Part shown: piece after piece, positions 19,439 through 29,161 of the stretch
Layout: each line of letters opens with the position of its first letter
How positions within the stretch are numbered: position 1 is the stretch's first letter
NCBI GenBank assembly: GCA_900230115.1
Contig: LT907983.1
Location: forward strand, 3,549,001-3,613,000
From: Spirosomataceae bacterium TFI 002
GTDB taxonomy: Bacteria > Bacteroidota > Bacteroidia > Cytophagales > Spirosomataceae
Length of the DNA stretch: 64,000 nt
Direction of reading: 5' to 3'
Notes under the pieces: model-generated
Told to the model about the DNA's origin: nothing
Database searches by the model: none
Seen by the model: only the letters and a program-made list of their open reading frames with translations
Position numbers and translations under genes: made by a program

Positions 19439-19472
19439 AAAAGTCCCTTGGGTGTAAATCCAAGGGACTTTT
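19439..19472. terminator. Bidirectional terminator between dctM and thioredoxin gene
   Basis: A perfect 13-bp stem, AAAAGTCCCTTGG/CCAAGGGACTTTT, with an 8-nt loop. T-rich sequence follows on both strands. It can serve the TRAP operon (plus) and the thioredoxin gene (minus). The rest of the 299-bp gap from 19348 to 19646 shows nothing else. Confidence 0.85.
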
Positions 19473-19646
19473 ATTGTCCTTATGTTTTGATATTTTCTTG
19501 GAACGGAATAGTATGTGTTACTTATGGAATTGCTTAATTCGTGGGTATATATTCGATACTTTTCCTCATGTATTATTATGCACGAACTACCGTTGGTGTA
19601 TGAGAATTTAGCCTATGAGAGGTTAAAATAGCCGAAAAGCTAAGTC

Positions 19647-20207
19647 TTAAAGTCCTGCTAATGCTTCTTTGTATTGTACAGGGTAAGTGTTCTTTTTGAA
19701 ATCTTCAAAAGACTCCTGCTTATAGTGATTGTTACCCAAAAACGTGATTACTTCATGGAATTGTCTTGCTTCCATGTAACCAGGGATAGGTTGAATCATG
19801 TTGAATTGCTCATCAAGATAAACAATGCTAGGGTAGCTCATTTTTCCTTGTAGGAGTGCTACTGCAGCTTCGTTAGCTCTGTTTTGCTCATTGTATGAAT
19901 ATGTTTTGTCGCCTACTGTGATGTCTTCTCTGCTTTCGGCATCGAGCTTTACCGCATAGTAGTTTTCGTTCACAAACTTGATTACTTCTGGATTTGTGAA
20001 GGTTTTTTTGTCCATCACTTTACACCATCCACACCAGCCTGTGTACACGTCAATAATCACTTTTTTAGGATTTGCCTTAGATAGATTATAAGCTTCTTCT
20101 ATGCTTACCCAGTTAATCTCTGATGCAGGATTTTCTGTTTTTACTTCAAAAGATGATATCCCGATGAAAGTGAAAACGGTTAATAGTAAGAAGGCGATCT
20201 TTTTCAT
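19647..20207 (-). CDS. Secreted thioredoxin-family protein
   Basis: About 186 aa from the Met at 20207 (MKKIAFLL); a further 11 in-frame codons upstream lack signal-peptide character. After a signal peptide comes a thioredoxin fold with the active site GWCGWCKVMD and the downstream cis-Pro region KMSYPSIVYLD. This is the DUF255/thioredoxin_7 type common in Bacteroidota periplasm. An insertion between the active site and the cis-Pro (about 40 residues) is typical of that subgroup. It probably acts as a periplasmic disulfide reductase. Single gene; partner unknown. Confidence 0.82.
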   Translation of the reverse strand: MKKIAFLLLTVFTFIGISSFEVKTENPASEINWVSIEEAYNLSKANPKKVIIDVYTGWCGWCKVMDKKTFTNPEVIKFVNENYYAVKLDAESREDITVGDKTYSYNEQNRANEAAVALLQGKMSYPSIVYLDEQFNMIQPIPGYMEARQFHEVITFLGNNHYKQESFEDFKKNTYPVQYKEALAGL

Positions 20208-20339
20208 TATTTTGGTAATATTGTTCGTGTATTCAACCATAAAAACGCAAAAAGCATTCCAAATATTGGTTGTGGGTGATTGTATGGCTTGAAAGTCTTA
20301 ATTTTTATTAAAACTTATGGGCTCAATTTACGAGTTCTT

Positions 20340-23300
20340 TCATAAAGGAGCCTTTTCTGGAAGTAATGCAGTCACATCATAGCGAGGGTCAGCCATGTAG
20401 TCTAGCTTAGTAAGACTGATCGTTTCTAAGGTCAAAAAGCCAAATTCCTCACTTACTTTACCATGAATACGATAAATACCTCTCCCGCGAATAGGAAATG
20501 CTGCGTGTATTTTTGGGAATTGGACGGTATCTATCCAGTGACCGGCACGGTCAAGGAATGTTCCAAAACTCATTCGGTCACCTTTGCCTGTCTTGGTGGG
20601 TTTTAGAGTCACCATGTAACCATATAGTGTTATTTCTTTCTTAATGTGAGTTTCCATATCGGCTGCTAAGTGAGTTTCTTCCAGTGGAGTTTTGAGCAAA
20701 AGAAAAGGATCGCAAAGCGGAAAGCCAAGTAATTCAATTTGGTCAAAAATGTCTTCCATCTCACTTTTGGAAAGCTGTGGTAGCTTGAATTTCTTTCGCT
20801 CAGGAGCAAAAAGCATTCGTTGTAAACTAGGCTTAGGTTCCTTATTTAACCTGAAGTGAGCATTCCACAAATGTGTTCGTTTATTGACACCCGTAAAGTC
20901 AAATGCACCAATACGTAGCAAAATATCCAACTGCTCTATTCCAATTGGGTTGCGATCCATAAAGTCGTCTAAGCTTAGGTACGAGCCATTTCTTTCTCGC
21001 TCTTCTACCAGCTTGATGGCGATATTGAACTCCAAACCTGCCAAATGCTGAAAACCTAGGTAGATGTCTTTGCCAAAAATTCGTGTATCCACATTGCTGC
21101 GGTTGATGCATGGAGCGTGAATATTTCCGCCTTGCATGCGAGCTTCGTGGATGTAGGTTTCTGCACGGAAATAGCCACCGCCATTATTTAGTACGGCTAC
21201 CATGAACTCAAGCGGGTAATAGATCTTGAGATACAAACTCTGGTAACTTTCTACTGCGTAAGAAGCTGAGTGGCCTTTGGCAAAAGCATAACCTGCAAAA
21301 CTCGCCGTTTGATTCCATACCTCCATTGTGACTTTGTGAGAGTGCCCAGCTGCTAGGCAGTTATCTATAAATTTTTTCTTTACCTTTTCAAATTCCTCCC
21401 TTGAGCGATACTTACCACTCATTCCCCTGCGGAGCACATCAGCTTCCCCTAGGTCTAAGCCAGCAAAATGGTGAGCAACCTTGATCACATCTTCTTGATA
21501 TACCATGATGCCATAGGTGTCGGGCATTATTTTGAACAGAATGGGGTGAGCTTCTTTTATCTTTTCGGGGTTTTTGTGTCGCAAAATATACTCTCGCATC
21601 ATACCGCTTTGCGACACTCCTGGGCGAATGATAGAGCTAGCCGCTACCAAACCTAGGTAAGTGTTCACCGATAGTTTTTTCAAAAGCATTCTCATGGCTG
21701 GCGATTCCACATAAAAGCAACCCATGCATTCCGCTCGACTTACTTTTTCGTTGATATAAGGGTCATTGATAAAAGGCTTCACATTATGAATATCTACCAC
21801 GGGAGCATCAGGTTGGTTTTGTCGCACAATTGCCATTGCATCTTTGATTTTTCCCAAACCACGCTGACCTAGAATATCAAATTTATACAAGCCCACATCT
21901 TCGGCAATAACCATATCAAACTGTACCGTAGGGAAGCCTTTTGGAGGCAAGTTAGTTGCACTGTAATTGTGAATGGGGTCATTGGCGATTAAGATACCAG
22001 CCGAGTGAACGCTTAGGAGATTTGGCCGGCCATATAAGTATCTTGAATAGCGTATTACCAGCTGAGATAGCTTATCTAGTTTGTCATAATCATATTTTGC
22101 ATCGCTCAGTTTATCTATTTCGTGCTTTGGTAAACCAAAAACTTTTCCCAATTCTCTCACAGCACCACTATGCTGAAAAGTACTGTAAGTAGCCAGCAAG
22201 GCTGCTCTGTTTCCTTCGCCAAAACGCTCAAAAATATAGCGTGTCACATCTTCTCTGTCACGCCAAGAAAAATCAATATCGAAGTCGGGTGGGGTGGCTC
22301 TGTAAAGGTTCATGAATCGCTCAAAATACAGATCAAGCTCTATAGGATCCACATCTGTAATGCCAAGTAGGTAAGCCACGATGCTATTTGCTCCACTACC
22401 ACGACCTACATGATAGTAGCCATTTCGCTTGGCATAACACACAATATCCCAATTGATCAAAAAGAAAGACACATAGTTCATCTGGTTGATCATTGTGAGT
22501 TCTTTTTCTATTCGATCTAATACTTGTTGAGAGGGTTTTCCTTCATAGCGATACACAATTCCTTCTTTGCAGAGTCGTGTGAGCATTTTGAAATCTTCTT
22601 CTAGTGAGGTACTATAGATTTTAAGGTTAAGTGAAGGTTTTTTGTCCGAAAAATCAAATGTAATGGAGCATTGGAAGAGTAGGTTTTCTGTTTGCTGTAA
22701 TATGAATTTTAAGTGCTCGTATTGCTCAAGTCGTTCGTGGATTTCAGTTTTGGAAAGAAAGAGGTCAGTTTCTTGTCCTTGCTCTTCTGTAGGGAGCTTG
22801 CTCAGTAAAATGTTATTGTCAACCGCCCTCAGTAGGCGATGGCAGTTAAAATCAAGTTTGTTTCTAAAACTTACACTATGTAGCAAAACCATTTTGTGGG
22901 CCTGCTGCATAAGGGTAGGAGATAGGTGAAGTCGCTCTAGCTCCCCAAGACCAATACCGATGAATTCGTGCTTGTGTAATTTCCTCTGGGGTAGATTATG
23001 AGTAGGGTAAATAACAAACACCTCTTGCCAAGGTGGTGCTTCGAGTGGCAGTTCTTCTTTTAGGTGAGAGTGGTGCGACAAGAATACGTTGAGTTCACGA
23101 AAGCCTTCGTTATTTTTTGCCAAAGCAACATATAATTGCCTAGCACTATGTCTGAAATCAATGCCAATCACTGGTTTAATGCCGTATTTGGGAGCTAGGC
23201 GAGTGAAATTGAGGCAAGCAGAGGTATTGTTGATGTCCGTAAGAGCGAGCGTCTCATAACCTCCCGACTGAGCAAGTTCCAGTAGTACTTTTTCGGAGAA

Positions 23301-23345
23301 AGTACCGTAGCGAAGGCTGTAGAATGTATGGCAGTTGAGTAGCAT
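20340..23345 (-). CDS. DNA polymerase III alpha-type subunit, short second form (DnaE2/ImuC-like)
   Basis: A 1001-aa C-family polymerase, shorter than the roughly 1150 aa of replicative DnaE. The palm carries the catalytic pair in PPDFDIDF (Asp356, Asp358) and the third acidic residue in YKFDILGQ (Asp490). GRGSGANSIVAYLLGITDVDP is the conserved block before the palm. A helix-hairpin-helix region and a C-terminal OB-fold (about 890-980) follow. The N-terminal PHP domain looks degenerate: NCH replaces HxH at residues 4-6, and TDI replaces TDH at 36-38. This fits a non-replicative, possibly mutagenic, second polymerase. No imuA, imuB, lexA or dinB lies beside it. Confidence 0.8.
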   Translation of the reverse strand: MLLNCHTFYSLRYGTFSEKVLLELAQSGGYETLALTDINNTSACLNFTRLAPKYGIKPVIGIDFRHSARQLYVALAKNNEGFRELNVFLSHHSHLKEELPLEAPPWQEVFVIYPTHNLPQRKLHKHEFIGIGLGELERLHLSPTLMQQAHKMVLLHSVSFRNKLDFNCHRLLRAVDNNILLSKLPTEEQGQETDLFLSKTEIHERLEQYEHLKFILQQTENLLFQCSITFDFSDKKPSLNLKIYSTSLEEDFKMLTRLCKEGIVYRYEGKPSQQVLDRIEKELTMINQMNYVSFFLINWDIVCYAKRNGYYHVGRGSGANSIVAYLLGITDVDPIELDLYFERFMNLYRATPPDFDIDFSWRDREDVTRYIFERFGEGNRAALLATYSTFQHSGAVRELGKVFGLPKHEIDKLSDAKYDYDKLDKLSQLVIRYSRYLYGRPNLLSVHSAGILIANDPIHNYSATNLPPKGFPTVQFDMVIAEDVGLYKFDILGQRGLGKIKDAMAIVRQNQPDAPVVDIHNVKPFINDPYINEKVSRAECMGCFYVESPAMRMLLKKLSVNTYLGLVAASSIIRPGVSQSGMMREYILRHKNPEKIKEAHPILFKIMPDTYGIMVYQEDVIKVAHHFAGLDLGEADVLRRGMSGKYRSREEFEKVKKKFIDNCLAAGHSHKVTMEVWNQTASFAGYAFAKGHSASYAVESYQSLYLKIYYPLEFMVAVLNNGGGYFRAETYIHEARMQGGNIHAPCINRSNVDTRIFGKDIYLGFQHLAGLEFNIAIKLVEERERNGSYLSLDDFMDRNPIGIEQLDILLRIGAFDFTGVNKRTHLWNAHFRLNKEPKPSLQRMLFAPERKKFKLPQLSKSEMEDIFDQIELLGFPLCDPFLLLKTPLEETHLAADMETHIKKEITLYGYMVTLKPTKTGKGDRMSFGTFLDRAGHWIDTVQFPKIHAAFPIRGRGIYRIHGKVSEEFGFLTLETISLTKLDYMADPRYDVTALLPEKAPL

Positions 23346-23584
23346 GAGATTTCAATCCCTTAAAAATGGGAGTTGAAATTACTGTAAGCCTTTCGTTGCT
23401 GAAAATATTAGCTTGAAATGCTAATTTTATTAGAGGCTCTGTTCTTGATAGCATTGCCCACACTTTTTCTCCAAAAGTAATTATAGAGCGATCCACCCAC
23501 TTCCAAGAATAAAAACGAAATTTGAAAAGGAAACAAACTTGGCATTTGGCGGTTCTTATCTCATACATCTAAAATAAATATCAT

Positions 23585-24448
23585 ATGAATTACCTTTTCA
23601 CAATACTCTTTTTCTCATTCATTTTCTTCTTTGGAGGGATTTTGGGATTAAGTGAGCAGAAAGAAATTAAAAGTGAAATCACGATTTGCCACACTTTACC
23701 TAGCGAGATGGCTGATTTTGTAAATGATCCGGAATTTGTAAAAATGCATCCTAGCCCACTTACTATCAATTACGATGGTTTAGGAGAAGAAATAATGATC
23801 AAAGCTGCTGATGGAAAAGACGCAGGAGCATATTTTGTGAAAGCAAACTCAAAATCAAATAAGTGGCTATTTGTGTATCAAGAGTGGTGGGGATTGAATG
23901 ACCATATTCGCACTGAAGCCGATAAATATTATAAAGATTTGGGCGAAAATGTGAATATTCTAGCACTAGATATGTACGATGGAAAAAGCACAAGTGACCC
24001 ATCTGAAGCTGGAAAGTTGATGCAAGGAGCAGATCAAGATAGGCTAATGAGTATTATAAATGCTGGTTATGCTTATGCAGGTAAAAAAGCCGCGGTTGCA
24101 AGCGTAGGCTGGTGTTTTGGTGGTGGGTTATCACTTAAGTCTGCATTGGCAGGTGGTAAGCAAAATGTAGGTTCTGTAATGTACTATGGAATGCCAGTGA
24201 AAGATGTAGAGCAGCTAAAAACACTTAACTCGGATGTGCTGGGCTTGTTCGCAACGGAACAGTGGATTTCCAAAGAAATAATAATGGAGTTTGCTGAAAA
24301 CATGAAAAAAGCTGACAAGAAATTGACTTACAAGATTTTTGATGCTGCTCACGGATTCTCTAATCCTAGCAACCCCAAGTTTGACCCAGCCGCTACTAAG
24401 GAAGCTTATGGTATGTCTTTGAAGTATTTGAAAGAAAAACTAAGCTAA
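23585..24448 (+). CDS. Dienelactone hydrolase-family protein, secreted
   Basis: A 287-aa alpha/beta hydrolase with an N-terminal signal peptide or anchor (residues 1-22). The DLH core has VYQEWWGLNDHIR, LALDMYDGK, the nucleophile Cys177 in GWCFGGG and the catalytic His256 in DAAHGF. The usual catalytic Asp before W-I appears to be Glu225 (LFATEQWIS). Proteins of this kind cleave lactones or esters; the native substrate is unknown. It has its own terminator and no clear operon partner. Confidence 0.8.
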   Translation: MNYLFTILFFSFIFFFGGILGLSEQKEIKSEITICHTLPSEMADFVNDPEFVKMHPSPLTINYDGLGEEIMIKAADGKDAGAYFVKANSKSNKWLFVYQEWWGLNDHIRTEADKYYKDLGENVNILALDMYDGKSTSDPSEAGKLMQGADQDRLMSIINAGYAYAGKKAAVASVGWCFGGGLSLKSALAGGKQNVGSVMYYGMPVKDVEQLKTLNSDVLGLFATEQWISKEIIMEFAENMKKADKKLTYKIFDAAHGFSNPSNPKFDPAATKEAYGMSLKYLKEKLS

Positions 24449-24468
24449 CTCTAGCCGAATGTATTCTT

Positions 24469-24510
24469 AAGCCTTTAAGCCATCAGCCAGATGAGTTTAA
24501 AGGCTTTTTT
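24469..24510 (+). terminator. Terminator after dienelactone hydrolase
   Basis: The arms AAGCCTTTAA and TTAAAGGCTT pair across an 18-nt loop and are followed by T residues. Confidence 0.75.
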
Positions 24511-24607
24511 AGTTTTGCTGCTGGTAATAAGGATATTAACGCAAATAAAATCCCATATATTTTAACTAATTTGGTATGGATATTATACTCATTTAACCCT
24601 TATTACT

Positions 24608-25144
24608 ATGAAAAAACTAATCATTGCTGCCTTAGTTGGCGGTTGTATTCTATTTATTTACCAGTTTCTGTCATGGGGGTTACTTAACCTTCATAGAGAC
24701 ATGCAATCTCATACTTCCAATCAGGAAGAAGTGCTCAATTACCTCAATGAGAACTTAGAAGAAGGCTTCTATTTCTTACCTGCCGTACCTGAAGGGGCGA
24801 GCATGGAAGAGGAGCAAGCTGCTATGGATGCAGCGATAGGCAAGCCTTGGGCACAGGTTTATTTTCATAAAAGTATGACTATGAATATGGGCGTAAATAT
24901 GGCTAGAGGAGGTGCTGTGGACTTTCTTGCAATATTATTACTCGCTTGGGTTTTGCTCAAAATCCCCAATTCGTCGTTTTCTACAATATTAATCGCAAGT
25001 ATCAGTGTTGGCGTAATTGGTTATCTCACTACTACTTACACTAGGTCTATTTGGTATGAATTCCCTACTATAATGGACTTGGTAGATTCATTGGTTTCTT
25101 TCGGTCTTGTGGGTGTCTGGTTGGGGTATTGGCTTAGGCGATGA
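24608..25144 (+). CDS. Hypothetical membrane protein
   Basis: A 178-aa protein of unknown family. One hydrophobic segment lies near residues 4-24. An extracytoplasmic stretch of about 75 residues rich in acidic residues follows. Three further helices cover about 100-175, and the chain ends in WLGYWLRR. It stands alone between two terminators, so it is a monocistronic gene. No motif suggests a function. Confidence 0.7.
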   Translation: MKKLIIAALVGGCILFIYQFLSWGLLNLHRDMQSHTSNQEEVLNYLNENLEEGFYFLPAVPEGASMEEEQAAMDAAIGKPWAQVYFHKSMTMNMGVNMARGGAVDFLAILLLAWVLLKIPNSSFSTILIASISVGVIGYLTTTYTRSIWYEFPTIMDLVDSLVSFGLVGVWLGYWLRR

Positions 25145-25169
25145 AAGAAAACTTAGTTATTTGTAAACA

Positions 25170-25193
25170 AAGCCGGCACTTGTCGGCTTTTTT
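25170..25193 (+). terminator. Terminator after the 24608 membrane protein
   Basis: AAGCCG and CGGCTT form a short GC-rich stem and are followed by TTTT. Confidence 0.7.
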
Positions 25194-25231
25194 ATTATAA
25201 GTTTCTTAGAGACAATTCAATAGCAAAAGTA

Positions 25232-25239
25232 TAATTTTG
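25232..25239 (+). promoter_or_regulatory. Putative -7 element for putA
   Basis: TAATTTTG matches TAnnTTTG and lies 47 bp before the likely putA start. The -33 region is not clear. Confidence 0.3.
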
Positions 25240-25286
25240 CACCGCCCTTGAAATGGCAAATACACTTCAATAAAAAACTAGAAAAA

Positions 25287-28200
25287 ATGCCTGTTATTAT
25301 CTCCGAAAAAGAGGTCGCAAAAGGTTTAGAGACTGCAAAGCTATTGCACGACTCAGATGCTGCCCCCAACCTTTTTACTCAAAGAATGGGTCCTATTGTA
25401 GATGCCCCAGAGTCTAAAAACTTCTTGATTAAGCTGATGGACGTGGCTTTTCGATCCTCCAAGCCAAAGAGGGTGTCCGATTATGTCTTGGACTTAATCA
25501 ACTCGAGCAATTATCAAGGGCTGTTCACAAAATTTGAATCTTTACTCGTTGGACTTTTTAAAACAGTAGGTCATTGGTTTCCTTTTATCAGTGTGCCGCT
25601 TATGCTTAAGCAGATCAAGCAAGTGACTGGGCCTATTGTGTTTTTTGTTGGCGACAGCAAGTTTAAGCAACATGCCAAACAAAGAAATGAGGAAAATGTA
25701 AGGCTTAATGTTAACCTGATAGGAGAAGCACTCATAGGAGAAAAGGAGGCAGAAGGCAGACTGCAGAACTATATTGGTCTACTCAATGAGCCAGAGGTTG
25801 ACTATATTTCGATTAAGATTTCGACCATATATTCTCAAATCACTTCATTGGCGTATGAGCATACGGTTGAGATTTTAACCAAAAAACTGACTCGACTTTA
25901 CCAAGAAGTACTTGACATAGAAAAGAACACTGGGGTTATAAAGTTCATCAACTTAGACATGGAAGAGTATCGCGACTTGCCCATGACAATAGATACTTTT
26001 ATCAATACCCTTTCTTTACCGCAATTCAAGAACCTTAGAGCAGGAATTGTACTACAAGCATACTTGCCAGATACTTATGGAGAAGCTGTAAAGCTTAAGG
26101 TATGGGCAAAAACCAGAGTTGATAACGGTGGTGCACCAATCAAAATCCGTGTGGTTAAGGGTGCAAACCTAGAAATGGAAAAAACAGAATCTTCTCTTGA
26201 GCATTGGGAGTTGGCTACGTATGATTCCAAAAAAGAAGCTGATGCAAACTATAAAAAAGTATTGTTTGAGCTCCTTGACTCTTCATCGGCCAAATATGTC
26301 AATGTAGGAATTGCTTCGCATAATGTTTTTGATCTTGGTTTGGCTCTCAATCGTGTAAAAGAGAATAACCTAGAGCAGTATGTTGATTTTGAAATGTTGG
26401 AAGGCATGGCAAATGATCTTGTGATCAAGCTTTTGGAACAAAAAGTGAATGTGTTATTATATACACCTATTGTAAAGCCAGAAAACTATAATTCGGCAAT
26501 TGCATACTTAGTAAGGCGACTTGATGAAGGCACGCAAGATGGTAACTTCTTGAAAGAAGGAATTGGTCTCAAGGTTGATTCAAGCAAATGGAAGGAGCTC
26601 GAGGATAGTTTCTTAGACTCTATAAAAGAGATTCCAAAGCTTAATAATGAGCCTCACAGAAAGCAGGATAGGGCAAACCAAACTATTGTTGCCCAAACCG
26701 CATTTCATTGCGTTGCAAATACTGATTGGACGCTCGCAGCAAACAGAAAGTGGATTGCTACTGTAAAAGAAAGATGGCAAAAACCAACTGATATTGTGGG
26801 TGCTTTTGTGCCAGTAGTGGGTGAAATTGATGTCAAGAAAAGGCAACAAATTAAAGTAGAAGGTTGGAATGGAAACCAGCCGTGGGAATACGAATTCGCT
26901 GATTCCGCTGATTACACCAAAGTTGTTTCTGATAGTTCTGAATGGTATAATTTATCAGTGAGCGAAATGGCTGCAAAACTTCGCCAAGCCGCAGTAGAGA
27001 TAGAGAAAAATCGTGGCGACTTAATTGGTGTTGCAGTAACAGAATTGGGTAAAACCATTGCCGAGGTTGATGTGGAGGTATCAGAAGCCATTGATTTTGC
27101 AAATTACTATGCTCAATCAATCCTTGACTTAGAAAAAGAACTTCCGCTCAAGCGAATCAATAAAGGAATAAACTTGGTACTTTCTCCTTGGAATTTCCCT
27201 GTTGCTATTCCTATTGGTGGCGTATTTGCTTCTTTGGCAGCAGGTAAGAGAGTTATTCTTAAGCCATCTACCAACGCAGCGGCTACAGCATATCTAACTT
27301 GTAAATGCCTGTGGGACGCAGGTATTCCAAAATCTGCGGTTGCTTTTTTACCAGCTTTGGAAGAAAGCCTAGATCCTTTTTTAAGTGAAGGGAACACTTT
27401 TGATGCCGTTATACTTACGGGTGGAACGGATACTGCTAAGTTCTTACTTAACCGTAATCCCGGTTTAAAGCTATATGCTGAAACTGGAGGTAAAAATGCA
27501 ACGATTATAACAGCTCTTGCCGATCGCGATCAAGGTATTAAAAACGTGGTTCAGTCTGCATTTGGAAATGCTGGACAAAAGTGTTCTGCAACTTCTCTTT
27601 TGGTTTTAGAAAAAGAGGTTTTTGAAGACGAGCATTTTAAGCAATTACTGAAAGACGCGACAGAGAGTAAATATCACGGAAATGCGTGGAACTACGAAAC
27701 ACAGATTGGTCCACTCGCTGTACCAGTCTCTGAGAAAATCAAACATGTTCTCGAAAATACCAAGGACAGCGAATGGTTGGTGAAACCTAAATTGCAAGGT
27801 GATTTCATGCTAAGCCCAGGAATCAAATGGGGAATTACCAAAGAAAGTTACGAATACAATAATGAGCTTTTTGGGCCAATTCTATCTGTAATATGTGCGG
27901 AAGACTTAGAAGATGCTATCTCAATTGTAAACGGAGTTGACTTTGGCTTAACAAGCGGAATTGAATCTCTGTCAAGAGATGAGATTCAACTTTGGCAAAA
28001 AAACATTCATGCAGGAAACCTTTATGCCAACCGATCTACAACTGGGGCAATTGTTCAGCGTCAACCTTTTGGAGGAATCAAAACTTCTTCCTTTGGTTTT
28101 GGAATGAAAGCCGGTGGAGTAAACTACGTACTTCAGTTTATGAATTTTGAACCCAAAGAAACTCAAAACACAATTGAGCAGGCTTGGAAGAATCACTTTT

Positions 28201-28634
28201 CACTGGAAATAGATTACGCAAAAATCAGAGGGCAGCATAATTACAATAGATACCTAAGAGCAACAAGTATTATTGTTCTTCTGGATAAAAATACAGAAAG
28301 GGAGGATTTAGAAATAGTAGAGCAAATTGCTGGAATTTTAGGGGTAAAGACAAGGAAGTATAGCACAGTCGAAATTCAAGGAATAAATACAACAGTTCTG
28401 GACAACTTCTCTGAACTTGAACCGGAGGTGCATCAACATGTCATGATTCGTTCTTTACTTGGTGGAAAAATGGATAGTAATTTTTATAAAATATGCCATA
28501 ATAAGGCTGTTCATATCTACGAAAGAAAGCCAATAAATGTAGGCAGATTGGAGTGGTTGAATTATTTATCGGAGCAAAACTTTTCTTGGAACTATCACCG
28601 TTATGGCAATCTGCTAGGAGAAAAGGTGGATTGA
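25287..28634 (+). CDS. putA: Bifunctional proline dehydrogenase / P5C dehydrogenase PutA
   Basis: About 1115 aa from the Met at 25287; a TTG at 25248 is an alternative. Residues about 80-440 form the proline dehydrogenase barrel, with IKIRVVKGANLEME and YDSKKEADANYKK as flavin/substrate-site blocks. Residues about 510-970 form the aldehyde dehydrogenase: NLVLSPWNFPVAIPIGGV, AETGGKNATII and the catalytic Cys in GNAGQKCSAT. Together they oxidise proline to glutamate via pyrroline-5-carboxylate. The N-terminal ribbon-helix-helix repressor domain of enterobacterial PutA is absent. About 150 further residues at the C-terminus have no recognised role. Apparently monocistronic. Confidence 0.92.
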   Translation: MPVIISEKEVAKGLETAKLLHDSDAAPNLFTQRMGPIVDAPESKNFLIKLMDVAFRSSKPKRVSDYVLDLINSSNYQGLFTKFESLLVGLFKTVGHWFPFISVPLMLKQIKQVTGPIVFFVGDSKFKQHAKQRNEENVRLNVNLIGEALIGEKEAEGRLQNYIGLLNEPEVDYISIKISTIYSQITSLAYEHTVEILTKKLTRLYQEVLDIEKNTGVIKFINLDMEEYRDLPMTIDTFINTLSLPQFKNLRAGIVLQAYLPDTYGEAVKLKVWAKTRVDNGGAPIKIRVVKGANLEMEKTESSLEHWELATYDSKKEADANYKKVLFELLDSSSAKYVNVGIASHNVFDLGLALNRVKENNLEQYVDFEMLEGMANDLVIKLLEQKVNVLLYTPIVKPENYNSAIAYLVRRLDEGTQDGNFLKEGIGLKVDSSKWKELEDSFLDSIKEIPKLNNEPHRKQDRANQTIVAQTAFHCVANTDWTLAANRKWIATVKERWQKPTDIVGAFVPVVGEIDVKKRQQIKVEGWNGNQPWEYEFADSADYTKVVSDSSEWYNLSVSEMAAKLRQAAVEIEKNRGDLIGVAVTELGKTIAEVDVEVSEAIDFANYYAQSILDLEKELPLKRINKGINLVLSPWNFPVAIPIGGVFASLAAGKRVILKPSTNAAATAYLTCKCLWDAGIPKSAVAFLPALEESLDPFLSEGNTFDAVILTGGTDTAKFLLNRNPGLKLYAETGGKNATIITALADRDQGIKNVVQSAFGNAGQKCSATSLLVLEKEVFEDEHFKQLLKDATESKYHGNAWNYETQIGPLAVPVSEKIKHVLENTKDSEWLVKPKLQGDFMLSPGIKWGITKESYEYNNELFGPILSVICAEDLEDAISIVNGVDFGLTSGIESLSRDEIQLWQKNIHAGNLYANRSTTGAIVQRQPFGGIKTSSFGFGMKAGGVNYVLQFMNFEPKETQNTIEQAWKNHFSLEIDYAKIRGQHNYNRYLRATSIIVLLDKNTEREDLEIVEQIAGILGVKTRKYSTVEIQGINTTVLDNFSELEPEVHQHVMIRSLLGGKMDSNFYKICHNKAVHIYERKPINVGRLEWLNYLSEQNFSWNYHRYGNLLGEKVD

Positions 28635-28747
28635 GAATTCCAATTGAGGCGAAAGTGATAATTTACTTTTTCTAATATTGTATTGAACTATTGGAAGTAA
28701 TAAGCTTTTAAGCATCTTCTAAATTATGGCATAAGACCTTTAAATAA

Positions 28748-28755
28748 TATCTTTG
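28748..28755 (+). promoter_or_regulatory. Putative -7 element for the 28800 gene
   Basis: TATCTTTG matches TAnnTTTG and lies 44 bp before the start codon. No -33 TTG at the expected spacing. Confidence 0.35.
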
Positions 28756-28799
28756 AGGTTTATGCCCAATTTTATAGCATACCAAACCAAAAAAACTGC

Positions 28800-29156
28800 A
28801 TGGACAAAACAAAACACATAGAAAAGACAATTGCTTGGGCACAAAAAAATGGCTTTCAGGATATAAAAGCAAACATGGATGGCTACGAGCAGCCGTTCCA
28901 TTACGAACGTGCTTCTGATAATTCGAAATTTATTCCTGATGTTACAGGGAAAAGTTATGCGAAAAAATGTTTTTTTGAGGTTTGTCTTAAAGTAGAGGAC
29001 TCACAAAATTCAATTTCGAAGTTGACATTGTTCAATGAATTGGCCAAAATGAAAGGATCAAAACTTTATTTGATGGCACCTACAGGTAACTTAAAATACA
29101 CTAAAGAAACTATAGAGGCTGCTAATCTCACTCACGCTGAGATGGTAAGAATCTAA
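28800..29156 (+). CDS. Hypothetical small protein, possible nuclease-like fold
   Basis: A 118-aa cytosolic protein with no signal peptide. No family is recognised with confidence. The run FIPDVTG, then KKCFFEVCLKVED about ten residues later, then KLYLMAP resembles the beta-hairpin of PD-(D/E)xK-fold proteins. A clear lysine after the acidic residue is not in the canonical place, so this is a weak suggestion. A helix before it (KTIAWAQKNGF) would fit the fold. It has its own promoter-like motif and is convergent with tamB, 5 bp away. Confidence 0.6.
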   Translation: MDKTKHIEKTIAWAQKNGFQDIKANMDGYEQPFHYERASDNSKFIPDVTGKSYAKKCFFEVCLKVEDSQNSISKLTLFNELAKMKGSKLYLMAPTGNLKYTKETIEAANLTHAEMVRI

Positions 29157-29161
29157 ATAGA

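Noticed and set aside
23254-23568. Minus-strand 104-aa frame overlapping the 5' end of the dnaE-like gene
   Set aside because: It lacks protein-like features and overlaps the conserved N-terminus of the polymerase in another frame.
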